A stretch of 64,000 nt of DNA from Synechococcus sp. MIT S9220 (GCF_014304815.1 NZ_CP047958.1:62001-126000); one strand, 5' to 3'; shown: positions 51,684 through 62,992, counted from the first letter of the stretch. The notes: generated from the sequence alone by a model not told the origin. Program-made: numbers and translations.

Positions 51684-52172
51684 TCAGCTCAGCCCTTGGC
51701 GTCGTCTGAGGTCCTCTAATTCTTGGTGGGCTTCAAACAAGGCCCAGTCCTCATCCAGGCTGCGATGTCCTCGTTGTTGTGACGCCCTCTGATTGAGACG
51801 GGAAATCTGTTGATCCAGATCTCGGAAATTCCGACCCAGCTCGTCAAGCTCATTCCAGAGATCTCTGCCCTGATCCATCAGGGTTTTGACATGCTGTTCA
51901 GCTCGCAATGCCAGGTCATCGGCTCCGGCATCGCGTGCCTTCTTGGTGCGTTCTCCCCAGGCCTGAACTTGCTCTGCCAGTGACAGCAGCTGCCGTCGCA
52001 GGTCTCTGGCCTGGATCTTCATCAGATCGCGCCGGCTGCTGAGATCGCGCTGTCGGTCCTGCAGATGCTGCTCCTGCAGCAGGCGGTCTTGATCGGGATT
52101 GGAGTGCAGAAAGGCATCCAACCGCTCTTCCAGGTTCTGTTCAAGCTGATCCAGCCAAGTCGGCGACATCAA
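51684..52172 (-). CDS. Coiled-coil protein of the EgtB/EgtD neighbourhood (TIGR04376-like)
   Basis: 162 residues, almost entirely charged alpha-helix with heptad character (LEQNLEERLDAFL, LLQEQHLQDRQRDLSSRRD, LMDQGRDLWNELDELGRNF). It has no signal peptide or catalytic motif. It resembles the cyanobacterial family often found beside egtB and egtD and named for hercynine metabolism; the link is by neighbourhood only. It lies 58 bases downstream of egtD on the same strand, so it is probably the third gene of that operon. Confidence 0.75.
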   Translation of the reverse strand: MMSPTWLDQLEQNLEERLDAFLHSNPDQDRLLQEQHLQDRQRDLSSRRDLMKIQARDLRRQLLSLAEQVQAWGERTKKARDAGADDLALRAEQHVKTLMDQGRDLWNELDELGRNFRDLDQQISRLNQRASQQRGHRSLDEDWALFEAHQELEDLRRRQGLS

Positions 52173-52230
52173 TCAGCCCTGGCAGCGTTGCTCATGCTCA
52201 TGATGAAATCAGGGCTGAACGTGTCTCTGC

Positions 52231-53202
52231 TCAGTCTGCCGCTTCCAGCCAGTGCAGGGAAAGGTCATCAGCAGGATCATGCCAGCGCTGGCACCAGCGC
52301 CAGCCTGCGTCCTCGGCCAGCTCACGGGCCATCTTCACTGAGTATTTGACGCTGTATTCGGTCACAAGCGGTTGTCCTGCGCTGAAGGTCCATGGTTCAC
52401 CAGCCACCGACACCGTTTGGTTGCCTTCGCTGATCAGGGCCATGCGCACTCGGCTCTCTGCTTCCTGCCAGACGGCCTCATAACGGAACATGTCTGGGTT
52501 GAAGTTTGCACCCAGATCCTTGTTCAGTCGTTGCAGCAGGTTATGGGCGAAGGCGGCGGAGATACCTGCGGCATCGTTGTAGGCGGCCTCCAGCCTGGAC
52601 CTTGATTTGGGCTGATCAAGTCCCAGCAACAGCGGTCCTCCATCGAGCAGGTCCCGGAATCTGCACAGCAGTGCAATGGCTTCCTCACGAGTGAAGTTGC
52701 CGAGGGAACTGCCAGGAAAGAACCCCACACGCCTTGTCCCGCGGATCAACGGATGGTCTGGAAGCACATCAAGCTGACTGTGATCACAGCAGATTCCCAG
52801 CATCGGCACCCCGGGATGTTGGGTCTGAAGTGCCGACGTTGACTGGCGCAGGTGCTCGGAGCTGATGTCGAGGGCCACATAGGCGGAAGGCTGCATCGCC
52901 TCCAGCAGCGGACCCACCTTGCGGGCACTGCCTGCGCCGAATTCAACGATCACCCCTGATCCAATGGCACGGGCCATGTCCGCTGCTGCTGATTCCAGTA
53001 AGGCGATTTCCGTTCGGGTGAGGCTGTACTCCGGTTGCTGACAGATTTGATCAAACAGGCGCGAACCCTCGTTGTCGTAGAGAAACCACGCTGGTAGCTG
53101 ACGTGGCTCGCGTTGCAGACCGTCCTGCACCAGTCGGCGCATGTCTGCGCTGGGCGGATGCAGATCGATCAGTTGAAGACGCGCAGGCGTTTGTGTTGTC
53201 AT
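52231..53202 (-). CDS. egtD: L-histidine N-alpha-methyltransferase EgtD
   Basis: Trimethylates histidine to hercynine with SAM. 323 residues with PAWFLYDNEGSRLFDQICQQ, the SAM loop VEFGAGSARKVG, FFPGSSLGNFTREEA and FNHNLL-like AFAHNLLQRLNKDLGANF, all diagnostic of the family. The ATG at 53202 overlaps the egtB stop (ATGA), indicating coupled translation of the two enzymes. SAH produced here would be cleared by ahcY, also in this window. Confidence 0.95.
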   Translation of the reverse strand: MTTQTPARLQLIDLHPPSADMRRLVQDGLQREPRQLPAWFLYDNEGSRLFDQICQQPEYSLTRTEIALLESAAADMARAIGSGVIVEFGAGSARKVGPLLEAMQPSAYVALDISSEHLRQSTSALQTQHPGVPMLGICCDHSQLDVLPDHPLIRGTRRVGFFPGSSLGNFTREEAIALLCRFRDLLDGGPLLLGLDQPKSRSRLEAAYNDAAGISAAFAHNLLQRLNKDLGANFNPDMFRYEAVWQEAESRVRMALISEGNQTVSVAGEPWTFSAGQPLVTEYSVKYSVKMARELAEDAGWRWCQRWHDPADDLSLHWLEAAD

Positions 53203-54419
53203 TGGGCCAGGCGTAGACCTGCCGCCATCCAGCGGCTGGCCGGGGTGAAAAAGTTCCGGTAAGTGTCGCGGGAATGGCCTCTGGGTGTGAGCTGGCTGCT
53301 GCCCCGCAGCACGAACTGGGAGGTCATAAATTTGCCGTTGTATTCGCCCACAGCTCCTGCTGCAGGTTGAAAGCCTGGGTATGGGCGATAGGGGCTTGAG
53401 GTCCATTGCCATAGCTGGCCATGGCTCTGTTGAAGTGATGCGCCGTGTTTATGGCTGGCTAATTCCCATTCCGCTTCGCTGGGCAAGCGGGCGCCGGCCC
53501 AGCGCGCATAGGCATCCGCCTCGAACCAACTGAGGTGTCGAACCGGTAGGTGATCCTCCAGTGGGCAGCGGCCAGCGAGGGTGAACTCCCAACGCCAGGG
53601 ACCTTGGTCATCGGGATCACGTCGCCAGTAGCGGGGGGCTTCCCAGTTGCGCTGACTGCGCTCAGCCCAGCCCTCGCTCATCCAGAGCTCAGGGCGTCGG
53701 TAACCGCCATCGTCGATGAAGCAGCGGTAAGCACCGTTGCTCACCAGCCGAGACGCAATGCTGAAGGGCTCCAGCCAGGTTCGATGCCGCGGGCCTTCGT
53801 TATCGAAGTGGAAGGCATCACCGCTGTGGCCCACTTCCACCAGGCCCCCATGGCAGTCGAGCCAGGGTTCGTGCCGTTGGGATCCTGTCGTTTGGCCGGT
53901 TGTGATCGGCTGATCATCAAACGGTTCAGCCCAGTCGCTGCGATAGGCCGGTTCGAGCGGCTGACGGCTGAATCCATCCAGCAGGTCCATCAACATCAGT
54001 TCCTGATGCTGCTGCTCATGGTTAAGGCCCAGTTCCACCAGATCCAGCCACGGTGCTTCGCTGTGGCGCTTCAAAAGCTCTTCCAAAGCAAGATTCACCC
54101 GCTTCCGCCAGGCTGAGACTTCCTCCATCGGTGGTCGGCTGAGTAACCCTCGCTGAGGTCGCGGTTGGCGCGGGCCAACCGCGTCGTAATAGGAGTTGAA
54201 CAGATAGCTCCAACGCGGGTCCGCGGGGACGTAGTCCGGATGGTTGGGCTTCAGCACAAAGGTTTCGAAGAACCAGGTGGTATGAGCCAGGTGCCACTTG
54301 GGTGGGCTGGCATCGGCCATGCCCTGCAGGTTGAGGTCTTCGGTATTGAGGGGCTCAATCAACGCCTCACTGGTCCGACGCACCTCCATCAGTCGATTCA
54401 GGAGTGAGCCGGAAGCCAT
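53199..54419 (-). CDS. egtB: Hercynine oxygenase / sulfoxide synthase EgtB
   Basis: Non-heme iron enzyme that joins hercynine with cysteine or gamma-glutamylcysteine using O2. 406 residues. The DinB-like helical part gives the iron ligands His46 (in HLAHTTWFFE) and His134/His138 (in NHEQQHQELM); the C-terminal formylglycine-generating-enzyme-like part contains RLPSEAEWELAS, GEYNGKFMTSQFVLRG and YRNFFTPASRWMAAGLRLA. The ATG at 54419 faces a divergent gene; an internal ATG at 54389 is possible. No separate EgtC or EgtE gene lies nearby, so the thiol donor and final C-S lyase are unknown. Confidence 0.94.
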   Translation of the reverse strand: MASGSLLNRLMEVRRTSEALIEPLNTEDLNLQGMADASPPKWHLAHTTWFFETFVLKPNHPDYVPADPRWSYLFNSYYDAVGPRQPRPQRGLLSRPPMEEVSAWRKRVNLALEELLKRHSEAPWLDLVELGLNHEQQHQELMLMDLLDGFSRQPLEPAYRSDWAEPFDDQPITTGQTTGSQRHEPWLDCHGGLVEVGHSGDAFHFDNEGPRHRTWLEPFSIASRLVSNGAYRCFIDDGGYRRPELWMSEGWAERSQRNWEAPRYWRRDPDDQGPWRWEFTLAGRCPLEDHLPVRHLSWFEADAYARWAGARLPSEAEWELASHKHGASLQQSHGQLWQWTSSPYRPYPGFQPAAGAVGEYNGKFMTSQFVLRGSSQLTPRGHSRDTYRNFFTPASRWMAAGLRLAQ

Positions 54420-54513
54420 GGAGGGGAATCATGCTGGCGGTGACGTTAGTGGGATCCCCGTCGGGTGTCAGCGCAAGACTGCCCCTACCATCGGCCCAAA
54501 TCGCAACTCCTTT

Positions 54514-56580
54514 GTGATCGGCACGTTGCTGGCCGACCGGTATCGCCTAGACCGCTGTCTGTCGTCTGATCCAGATCATCCCCAGGGGACTCTCTGGTGT
54601 GCCGCTGATCAGTTGGCGGGTGATGCACCCGTTGCGTTGCGGCAACTCAACACTCAGGCGACTCAGGATCGCTTTCGCAGTTTGTGGCCGTCGATGCAGT
54701 CACTGCTGCATCCCCAGATTCCACGCTTTGGAGGCCTGCTTGAGCAACAGGGCAGTCTCTGGCTGGTGCGTGAGTGGCAGGAGGGTTCAACGCTGAGCCA
54801 GATCCAGACGCAACGCCTTCAGCGCCAGTTGGTGTTCGGCCCTGGAGAGGTGCTGCTGCTGATGAGGCAGCTGTTGCCACCTCTTGCTGTGCTGCACGGT
54901 CAGGAGCTGGTCCATGGCGATCTCAATCCCCGCAATCTGCTGCGGCGCGATCAGGATTGTCTGCCCGTGCTGTTGGATTTCGGCTTGCTGCAGCGCTGCG
55001 GTCAGCAGCCTCTCATCGCAGCCTCGCCGGCTTATGCGCCTCGCTCGCAGGTCCGGCAGGACCCTGCAGCTGCGTGGATGGATCTGCATGGTCTCGGTGT
55101 GTCGGCTCTGACCCTGCTCACCGGCCGTCCCCCTGCTCACTTGTTGCAGGCAGATGCAGAGGCATGGTTGTTCCCCAACGATCTCGATCTGGATCCTTCC
55201 TATCGAGAGGTATTGGAACGATTGCTGTCTGAACAGCCCGGGCACCGTTTTGAGCTGGCTGCTGATGCCCTCCAGGCTTTGCAGGCTGTGTCGATGCCTG
55301 AAACAACAGGGCCTCAGGCGCGGGCTGAGCGCACCCTGGTTCTGGCCCCAGTTGTTTCGGATGACTCGCCGCCCGTGGCAAGTGAGTCTCCGGATTTGCC
55401 GTCGTTCAACCCATCTCGCGCCACAGCTCGTGAGGAAGCACGGCGCCGACCTTCGGCGGAGCAGCGACAGCTTGCGGCGGAAGGCCGTCTCTGGCCTGTT
55501 GTCGGTGCCCTGTTGGTCTCGGCTCTGGTGGGAACAGCCATCGGTTGGTTTCTGCTCACTCGCGGCAATCCCCCCTCTGGGGCCCCCTCCACGGATCGCG
55601 ATGTGATTGGGCGTTCCCCTTCCGCAAGCCTTCCTCCTGCGGAGGTTGATCAACGTCAGCAGCTGCTCAGTCGTCTACGAGCCCTGCAGGTTGATCGCAG
55701 TTGGTTTCTTCAGTTGGTGGATGCAAGCCTGATGGCCCGTTTCCCTGAGCGTGGCGGTCGCCTGCCCAGTGATTCCCTTGAAGACGCTCCTTTGAGGAGT
55801 GTCTGGAACGAACTCGCCGAGGAGTGGTTGGCCAGGGTGGAGCAACTGCCGCCGGCGCTGCGCAGTCGTCTAGGACAGCTCAAGCCTGCCGACTGGCAAA
55901 GGCAACGCCAGGCCCTTGTGTCGCAGGGTGTGAATAACAAGGTGGTGGAGCAGCTGGTCAGCGCTTCAGCTCAGGCGTTGCTTCCAGGAGTTCCGGCAGG
56001 GGTGAAGCCGCCTGATCCTTTCCGTCAGCTGTGGATCGCTGCCGCATTGCGCAGCCTTGAGGATGTGCAGATTGAACAGGTCAAAGCGCGTGCGCAGGCG
56101 CCCACGGTTCTGTCTAGCCGAGTCTCCGCTGGTGGTGCACGCCTGATCTCGATCTCGGTCCCAGCTGGTCGTCGCCTGGTGCTGGGCATCAACGGCACTC
56201 CTTTGATGCAGATGACTGTTTATGCCGCTGATGGGGAGGTCGCTGCCGATCGCGGACCGCTGCGTGTTGTGACCTTGCCTGTGGAAGCAGGTTCGCCTGT
56301 GCAGGTGCTGGTCACCAACGACGGCGTGTCGTCCGGCTTGTTGACGCTCTCCTGTCGCGCCGATGCGCCAGCACCGAAACCGTTGCCGGAGGTTGATCTC
56401 AACCCGATTCCCGATCCGGCCACTGGAGCTGAGGGCCCTGTTGAGGCGCTTCCGGAACCCCCCGGTCCCCGGCCTGCTGGTGCTGAGGATCCTCCCGGTG
56501 AAGAGGCTGATGCAGCCAATCCATTGACCAGTGACTCCCCCCCTGATTCCACTGCAGGACCCAATGAGGGCAGTCAGTAG
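54514..56580 (+). CDS. Degenerate Ser/Thr protein-kinase-like membrane protein
   Basis: 688 residues from GTG 54514; an ATG at 54418 would add 32 residues and overlap the egtB start codon. The kinase-like domain (about 1-260) keeps the catalytic-loop Asp136 and Asn141 in HGDLNPRN and Asp155 of DFG. However, the ATP-anchoring Lys is Arg43 (in VALRQLN), the catalytic-loop Lys is Asn138, and the Gly-rich loop is not evident. After a Pro/Ala/Arg linker there is one transmembrane helix at about 326-349, then a roughly 270-residue C-terminal region with a beta-rich part and an acidic Pro-rich tail. It may be a pseudokinase sensor. Its 3' end overlaps smpB by 7 bases. Confidence 0.8.
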   Translation: MIGTLLADRYRLDRCLSSDPDHPQGTLWCAADQLAGDAPVALRQLNTQATQDRFRSLWPSMQSLLHPQIPRFGGLLEQQGSLWLVREWQEGSTLSQIQTQRLQRQLVFGPGEVLLLMRQLLPPLAVLHGQELVHGDLNPRNLLRRDQDCLPVLLDFGLLQRCGQQPLIAASPAYAPRSQVRQDPAAAWMDLHGLGVSALTLLTGRPPAHLLQADAEAWLFPNDLDLDPSYREVLERLLSEQPGHRFELAADALQALQAVSMPETTGPQARAERTLVLAPVVSDDSPPVASESPDLPSFNPSRATAREEARRRPSAEQRQLAAEGRLWPVVGALLVSALVGTAIGWFLLTRGNPPSGAPSTDRDVIGRSPSASLPPAEVDQRQQLLSRLRALQVDRSWFLQLVDASLMARFPERGGRLPSDSLEDAPLRSVWNELAEEWLARVEQLPPALRSRLGQLKPADWQRQRQALVSQGVNNKVVEQLVSASAQALLPGVPAGVKPPDPFRQLWIAAALRSLEDVQIEQVKARAQAPTVLSSRVSAGGARLISISVPAGRRLVLGINGTPLMQMTVYAADGEVAADRGPLRVVTLPVEAGSPVQVLVTNDGVSSGLLTLSCRADAPAPKPLPEVDLNPIPDPATGAEGPVEALPEPPGPRPAGAEDPPGEEADAANPLTSDSPPDSTAGPNEGSQ

Positions 56581-57068
56581 CGGGCAATGGCAGCTCGGGT
56601 CTCTTTCTTGATCTGCTTGTCCTTTTCGGCAGCGCGCTTGTCGTGCAACTTGCGGCCTTTGCCGAGACCGATGGTGAGTTTGATCCAGGAGCCCTGCAGG
56701 TGCATGTTGAGCGGGATCAGCGTCAGCCCTTTTTGATCCAGTTGCCCACGCAGCTTGTCGATTTCGCGTCGGTGGGCCAGCAACCTGCGCACGCGCAGCG
56801 GATCATGGTTGTAGTACCCGCTTGCATGGGTGTGGGGTGAGATGTGCACGTTGTGCAGCTGCATTTCACCCTTGCGGATCAGACAGAAACCATCCCGGAG
56901 ATTGGCTTGGCCAGCCCGAATGGATTTCACCTCTGTGCCCACCAGTTCGATGCCGGTTTCCAGCGTTTCCAGGATGTCGTATTGATGCCTGGCCAGCCTG
57001 TTGTCGGCCAGTAAGCGATTGGCCGCTGCGCGAGCTGCCGCGTTTTTCTTACCTCCACCTTTGGCCAT
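56574..57068 (-). CDS. smpB: SsrA-binding protein SmpB
   Basis: Partner of tmRNA in rescuing stalled ribosomes. 164 residues with [36 protein letters not shown] and [20 protein letters not shown]. The ATG at 57068 starts the Lys/Ala-rich leader [18 protein letters not shown]. The longer frame to 57275 runs through ruvB and is rejected. Divergent from ruvB with 64 bases between starts. Confidence 0.95.
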   Translation of the reverse strand: MAKGGGKKNAAARAAANRLLADNRLARHQYDILETLETGIELVGTEVKSIRAGQANLRDGFCLIRKGEMQLHNVHISPHTHASGYYNHDPLRVRRLLAHRREIDKLRGQLDQKGLTLIPLNMHLQGSWIKLTIGLGKGRKLHDKRAAEKDKQIKKETRAAIARY

Positions 57069-57132
57069 TGCCTGTTTGGCCTTTCGGCCGCTTGATGCTC
57101 CGACCCTATCCAGGTCTCGGTACTCTTCCCAC

Positions 57133-58197
57133 ATGGCCATCGTTTCCTCAAGCGCAGGATCCCTACGTCCACGCAAGGAGCGTGAGCCCAATCGGGTGGT
57201 CGATGCGGCCAGGCAGCCAGGAGACGATCTCGATCCAGCGGCGCTGGCCTCTCGCGACGACGGCTTAAGGCCCAAGTGTCTGCAGGACTACATCGGTCAG
57301 CGTGAGCTCAAGCAGGTGCTTGGCATTGCGGTGCAAGCCGCGCTGGGCCGCGGCGATGCTCTTGATCATGTGTTGCTCTACGGCCCGCCTGGTCTTGGCA
57401 AAACGACCATGGCCATGGTGCTGGCCGAGGAGTTGGGAGTGAAATGCCGCATCACCAGCGCCCCGGCGCTTGAGCGCCCCCGCGACATCGTTGGTCTTTT
57501 AGTGAATCTGCAGCCTCGTGAGCTGTTGTTCATCGATGAGATTCATCGACTCAGCCGGGTGGCCGAGGAGCTGCTCTATCCGGCCATGGAGGATCGTCGA
57601 CTCGACCTCACCGTCGGCAAGGGAAGCACTGCGCGAACCCGTGCACTGGACTTACCGCCGTTCACACTGGTCGGCGCCACAACCCGCGCAGGTGCTTTGA
57701 GCTCACCGTTGCGCGATCGCTTTGGCTTGATTCAGCGTCTTGAGTTCTACGGCTTGGACGACTTGCAGTCGATTGTCGAGCGGGCCGCCGGTTTGCTCGA
57801 CCTCGATCTCACGGCCGATGCTTGCGCTGAGATTGCACTCCGCTGCAGGGGCACGCCTCGCATTGCCAACCGACTGTTGCGTCGGGTGCGAGATGTGGCC
57901 TGTGTCCGTGACTGCTCCGGAGCGATCGACCGCGGATTGGTCGATGAAGCCCTCACGTTGCATCGGGTGGATGGCCGCGGTCTGGACGCCAGTGATCGAA
58001 GGCTGCTGGAGCTGCTGCTCCAATCCCATGGAGGCGGTCCCGCCGGACTGGATACCCTTGCGGCGGCTCTTGGAGAAGATCCCACCACCTTGGAGTCAGT
58101 GGTTGAACCGTATTTACTTCAGCTCGGCTTTTTGCAGCGCACTCCACGTGGCCGGGTGGTGACGGCTGCTGGTCGTGACCATCTCGCTGCTGCTTGA
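57133..58197 (+). CDS. ruvB: Holliday junction branch-migration helicase RuvB
   Basis: 354 residues. After a roughly 45-residue leader come [18 protein letters not shown], Walker [10 protein letters not shown], Walker [11 protein letters not shown], the beta-hairpin with sensor 1 ([20 protein letters not shown]) and the C-terminal winged helix ([19 protein letters not shown]). It works with RuvA on Holliday junctions. The ATG at 57133 is chosen because upstream codons overlap smpB. Confidence 0.96.
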   Translation: MAIVSSSAGSLRPRKEREPNRVVDAARQPGDDLDPAALASRDDGLRPKCLQDYIGQRELKQVLGIAVQAALGRGDALDHVLLYGPPGLGKTTMAMVLAEELGVKCRITSAPALERPRDIVGLLVNLQPRELLFIDEIHRLSRVAEELLYPAMEDRRLDLTVGKGSTARTRALDLPPFTLVGATTRAGALSSPLRDRFGLIQRLEFYGLDDLQSIVERAAGLLDLDLTADACAEIALRCRGTPRIANRLLRRVRDVACVRDCSGAIDRGLVDEALTLHRVDGRGLDASDRRLLELLLQSHGGGPAGLDTLAAALGEDPTTLESVVEPYLLQLGFLQRTPRGRVVTAAGRDHLAAA

Positions 58198-58320
58198 CAA
58201 CTGTGCTGGGTGTTGTTCAGCTCTCTCGCAGAGGTGTTCACGCTCGATACGCTGACTGAAGACTTCGACGATTCAAGAAACGGTGACGCTGCTCTTTTGG
58301 TCGCAGCTTGATGGTCTTCA

Positions 58321-59157
58321 ATGCACAGCGTGTTGACTGTGATGAAGACGAGGGCGTCATGGTGGTTGAGTTGGATGCAGGGCCTGATCGGTTGGTTCCT
58401 ACCTCTTTGCTTGATCGCCTCTCCTGTCTCGGCATTGGCAGCCGAAGTTGATCACTTGCCGGAGCTGTTCGATCGTGCTCTTGCTCTCAGCCGTGCCGGC
58501 GATCCGCAGCAGGCACTTCCGGTCTGGGATCAGGTGCTCGATCTTGCTCCTAACGATGCGGCGGCTTGGAGCAACCGCGGCAACATACGTCTCATGTTGG
58601 GTGATCCAGAGGGAGCCATCGCCGATCAAACCCGCTCCATGGAGCTGGCCCCCAACGATGCTGACCCCCATCTCAATCGCGGTACCGCTGAAGAGGCCTT
58701 GCAGCGCTGGTCTGAGGCCGCAGCCGATTACGACTGGATTCTGGAACGAGACCCGAGTGATGCCTCAGCCCTCTACAACCTCGGCAATGTCCGTGGATCA
58801 GAGGGAGAATGGCAGGAAGCCCAGCGTCTTTATCGCTTAGCCGCTGATGCAAGGCCAGGATTTGCAATGGCGCGATCCAGTGACGCTCTGGCTCTCTACC
58901 AACTCAATGATCTGAAAGAAGCAGAACGAAATTTGCGCAATCTGATCCGGCGCTACCCCTTGTTCGCCGATGCCAGAGCAGCTTTGAGTGCTTTGCTCTG
59001 GAGTGAAGGTTCGCGCGGTGAAGCGGAAAGCCATTGGGCCGCTGCTTCAGGTCTTGATCCCAGTTATCGCGATGCCGCCTGGCTGGCCGAGGTGCGTCGC
59101 TGGCCGCCACGGCCGATTGCCGATCTCGAGCGCTTTCTCGCTCTGGAGGTGTCATGA
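58321..59157 (+). CDS. Secreted or lumenal TPR-repeat protein
   Basis: 278 residues. A long hydrophobic signal sequence (about 14-40, ending VSALAAE) is followed by about five TPR-like units (AAWSNRGNIRLMLGDPEGAI, PHLNRGTAEEALQRWSEAAA, ALYNLGNVRGSEGEWQEAQR). It probably acts as a protein-binding scaffold in the periplasm or thylakoid lumen. The stop overlaps the next start (ATGA). The alternative start ATG 58342 would also keep the signal. Confidence 0.85.
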   Translation: MHSVLTVMKTRASWWLSWMQGLIGWFLPLCLIASPVSALAAEVDHLPELFDRALALSRAGDPQQALPVWDQVLDLAPNDAAAWSNRGNIRLMLGDPEGAIADQTRSMELAPNDADPHLNRGTAEEALQRWSEAAADYDWILERDPSDASALYNLGNVRGSEGEWQEAQRLYRLAADARPGFAMARSSDALALYQLNDLKEAERNLRNLIRRYPLFADARAALSALLWSEGSRGEAESHWAAASGLDPSYRDAAWLAEVRRWPPRPIADLERFLALEVS

Positions 59158-60326
59158 ATCTCACTGCTACCTGGTCCGAGCGTTTGGACGCGCTGTTGCC
59201 GGAGTTGATTGAGTTGCGTCGTCACCTGCATGCCCATCCTGAGCTCAGTGGAGAAGAGCATCAAACCGCTGCACTGATTGCAGGTGATCTGCGCCAGGCC
59301 GGTTGGCGTGTTCGCGAAGGCGTTGGACGCACGGGTGTGGTGGCTGATCTTGGCCCCGAGCAGGGTCCGAAACTCGGCTTGCGCGTTGATATGGATGCAC
59401 TGCCGATTGAGGAGAAAACGGACTTGCCCTATGCCTCCCTGAGGCAGGGCGTGATGCATGCCTGCGGCCATGACCTTCACAGCACGGTTGGTTTGGGCGT
59501 GGCCAAGTTGTTGGCAGCTGAGTCGCACTTACCTGTTGGGATGCGCTTGTTGTTTCAGCCAGCAGAGGAAATCGCTCAGGGGGCTCGCTGGATGCGTGAG
59601 GCAGGAGCCACTGATGGTCTTCAAGCGTTGTTCGGTTTGCATGTGTTCCCCTCTTTGCCTGTGGGCAGCGTGGGTTTGCGTAGCGGCAGCCTCACAGCGG
59701 CGGCTGGCGAGCTGGAAATTGAGATCAACGGCCAGGCTGGCCACGGCGCCAGGCCTCATCAGTCGGTGGATGCGATCTGGATCGCCTCGAGGGTGGTCAC
59801 CGGACTCCAGGAAGCGATCAGTCGCAGGCTTGATGCCCTGCATCCGGTGGTGGTGAGCTTTGGGCGTATCGAAGGAGGCAAGGCGTTCAATGTGATTGCC
59901 GACCGGGTCACTCTTCTGGGAACAGTGCGCTGTCTGTCCAACGATCTGCACGATCATCTCCCCCGTTGGATCGAGGAGACCGTGCGAGCTCTTTGTGAGG
60001 GTTTCGGTGCAACAGCAACGGTTCGCTATCGCTGTATTGCTCCACCGGTGGATAACGACACCAGACTCACGGCCCTGCTTGAGCGCTGTGCCATCGAGCA
60101 GCTTGGCCCAGATCAGGTCTTGCGCTTGGAACAGCCCTCTTTGGGTGCCGAGGATTTCGCAGAGTTGATCCGGGATGTGCCTGGCATGATGTTTCGACTC
60201 GGTGTGGCGGGCCCTGAGGGATGTGCCCCACTCCACAACGGTCACTTTCTGCCTGATGAACGCTGCCTAGGGGTCGGAATCCGGGTGCTCACAGCAGCGA
60301 TGCTGGCTTGGGAACCGACGACATGA
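59154..60326 (+). CDS. M20-family amidohydrolase
   Basis: 390 residues. Metal-binding segments are RRHLHAHPELSGEEHQTA, GLRVDMDALPIEEKTD, MHACGHDLHST and QPAEEIAQGARWM, with the lid/dimerisation domain in the middle (GQAGHGARPHQSVDAIW). The group includes IAA-amino acid hydrolases, hippurate hydrolases and N-acyl-diaminopimelate deacetylases, so the substrate is open. Both ends overlap neighbours by 4 bases, placing it inside a tight operon. Confidence 0.9.
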   Translation: MNLTATWSERLDALLPELIELRRHLHAHPELSGEEHQTAALIAGDLRQAGWRVREGVGRTGVVADLGPEQGPKLGLRVDMDALPIEEKTDLPYASLRQGVMHACGHDLHSTVGLGVAKLLAAESHLPVGMRLLFQPAEEIAQGARWMREAGATDGLQALFGLHVFPSLPVGSVGLRSGSLTAAAGELEIEINGQAGHGARPHQSVDAIWIASRVVTGLQEAISRRLDALHPVVVSFGRIEGGKAFNVIADRVTLLGTVRCLSNDLHDHLPRWIEETVRALCEGFGATATVRYRCIAPPVDNDTRLTALLERCAIEQLGPDQVLRLEQPSLGAEDFAELIRDVPGMMFRLGVAGPEGCAPLHNGHFLPDERCLGVGIRVLTAAMLAWEPTT

Positions 60327-60553
60327 ATCGTCCGCCTCGTACCCGTTTGCATGTGTTGTTGTCCTTGGCAGCGCCTCTGCTGGTGTGCCTTGGGGTTCTG
60401 GCGCTTGTCCAGCGAGAGGGTACCGAGCGTTGGCAGTCTGTTCCTGCCATCCTGGTTGGCTCTGGCTTGGTGATCCACGCAGTGGTGGGTCGTCGTCGAC
60501 GGCGGCACAAGCTGCTGGTGGCCTTGCGAAGCAGTCGTTTTCTGGAGGATTGA
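60323..60553 (+). CDS. Small two-helix membrane protein
   Basis: 76 residues, not recognised. Two hydrophobic segments (about 8-26 and 38-54) are separated by a short polar turn, and an Arg/His-rich patch (GRRRRRHKLLVALR) follows the second helix, which predicts both ends in the cytoplasm. The ATG overlaps the amidohydrolase stop (ATGA) and the next gene begins 4 bases after its stop. Confidence 0.75.
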   Translation: MNRPPRTRLHVLLSLAAPLLVCLGVLALVQREGTERWQSVPAILVGSGLVIHAVVGRRRRRHKLLVALRSSRFLED

Positions 60554-60557
60554 ATTG

Positions 60558-61184
60558 ATGGCGTTCACACCGCAAAAGCCTCAGGGCGGTGAACCTGATC
60601 TCAAGGCCCTTAGAGAGGCGATCAGTTCTGGTGATCCTTTGCGAGCCATGCCGGCCCTCACCCAGTTGCGCTTCTGCAGTGATGAGGACGCTGTTCCTCT
60701 CTTGGTGCTGGGCAGTGAGCAGGAGGCTTTTCTCGTGCGTTCCTTGAGCTGCAGCGGTTTGGGCTACAAGCGCACCGAGCAGGGTTGGACCGTGTTGGAG
60801 CGGCGGCTGCGCAGTGATGGTGATGCGAATGTGCGTGCCGAAGCTGCCAATGCCCTTGTCAGCTATGGCGTTGCCCGAGCCTGGCCCTTACTCAAGGCAG
60901 CATTCGACGCCGACAGTGCATGGCTGGTGCGCTGCAGCATTCTTTCTGCTCTGGCGGAACAGCCTGAGATCGATTTCGGTTGGCTGCTCGACCTGGCCAG
61001 TGCCGCGATCATCGATGACGACGGAACGGTTCGTGTCAGCGGAGCCGAAATTCTGGGCCGGATTGTTCGTGAAAGGGCTGATCAGCAAATTGGTGAGCAA
61101 GCCAGAGCTCTGTTGTTGCCACTGCAGCAAGACGTAGACCATCGAGTCATTGCAGCTGCTCTGAACGGATTGCAGCTGCGTTGA
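60558..61184 (+). CDS. HEAT-repeat protein
   Basis: 208 residues of helical repeats (LREAISSGDPLRAMPALTQL, VRAEAANALVSYGVARAWPL, VRVSGAEILGRIVRERADQQ, VDHRVIAAALNGLQL). The repeats resemble the HEAT/PBS-lyase group that includes phycobilin lyases in cyanobacteria, but no bilin-lyase signature was recognised, so only a protein-interaction role can be suggested. Fourth gene of the operon starting at 58321. Confidence 0.83.
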   Translation: MAFTPQKPQGGEPDLKALREAISSGDPLRAMPALTQLRFCSDEDAVPLLVLGSEQEAFLVRSLSCSGLGYKRTEQGWTVLERRLRSDGDANVRAEAANALVSYGVARAWPLLKAAFDADSAWLVRCSILSALAEQPEIDFGWLLDLASAAIIDDDGTVRVSGAEILGRIVRERADQQIGEQARALLLPLQQDVDHRVIAAALNGLQLR

Positions 61185-61217
61185 CGGTGTGTTCTCAATG
61201 GCGTTGCTAGTAATTGG

Positions 61218-61313
61218 GCACCACTAGGGGTGCCTTGGATCGTTCGCGATCCTTCTGGCTGAGATCACACCCTCTGAACCTGATCCGGGTCATTCCGGCG
61301 ATAGGGAAGTGAC
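61218..61313 (+). promoter_or_regulatory. TPP riboswitch (THI element)
   Basis: The conserved THI parts occur in order: GGGGTGCC at 61227-61234, GGCTGAGA at 61257-61264, GAACCTGATCCGG at 61276-61288 and CGGCGATAGGGAAGTG at 61296-61311. Outer arms CACT (61222) and AGTG (61308) close the P1 helix. The thiC start is 57 bases downstream. Binding of thiamine pyrophosphate would switch thiC off, probably by masking translation or by termination. No strong terminator hairpin is visible before thiC, which favours translational control. Confidence 0.95.
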
Positions 61314-61321
61314 CAATGTGA

Positions 61322-62773
<1,452 letters not shown>

Positions 62774-62992
62774 TGCAGAGGCGGATTATTCCCTGCCAGA
62801 ATTTGTGTGCTTTGCTTTATGTTTTTTAAATCTAAAAGCCGCGTGCAATTAAATCACCTAATCTGTTCCTCGCCATGATTGTAGATTTTTATTTTTTTCA
62901 GGAAAAATTATCTGGAAATTTAACAATCTTTGATTTGCCGTTGTTCATGCTCATTGCGAGGGATTTTTCTATTACTTCTTGTGGTCAATACA

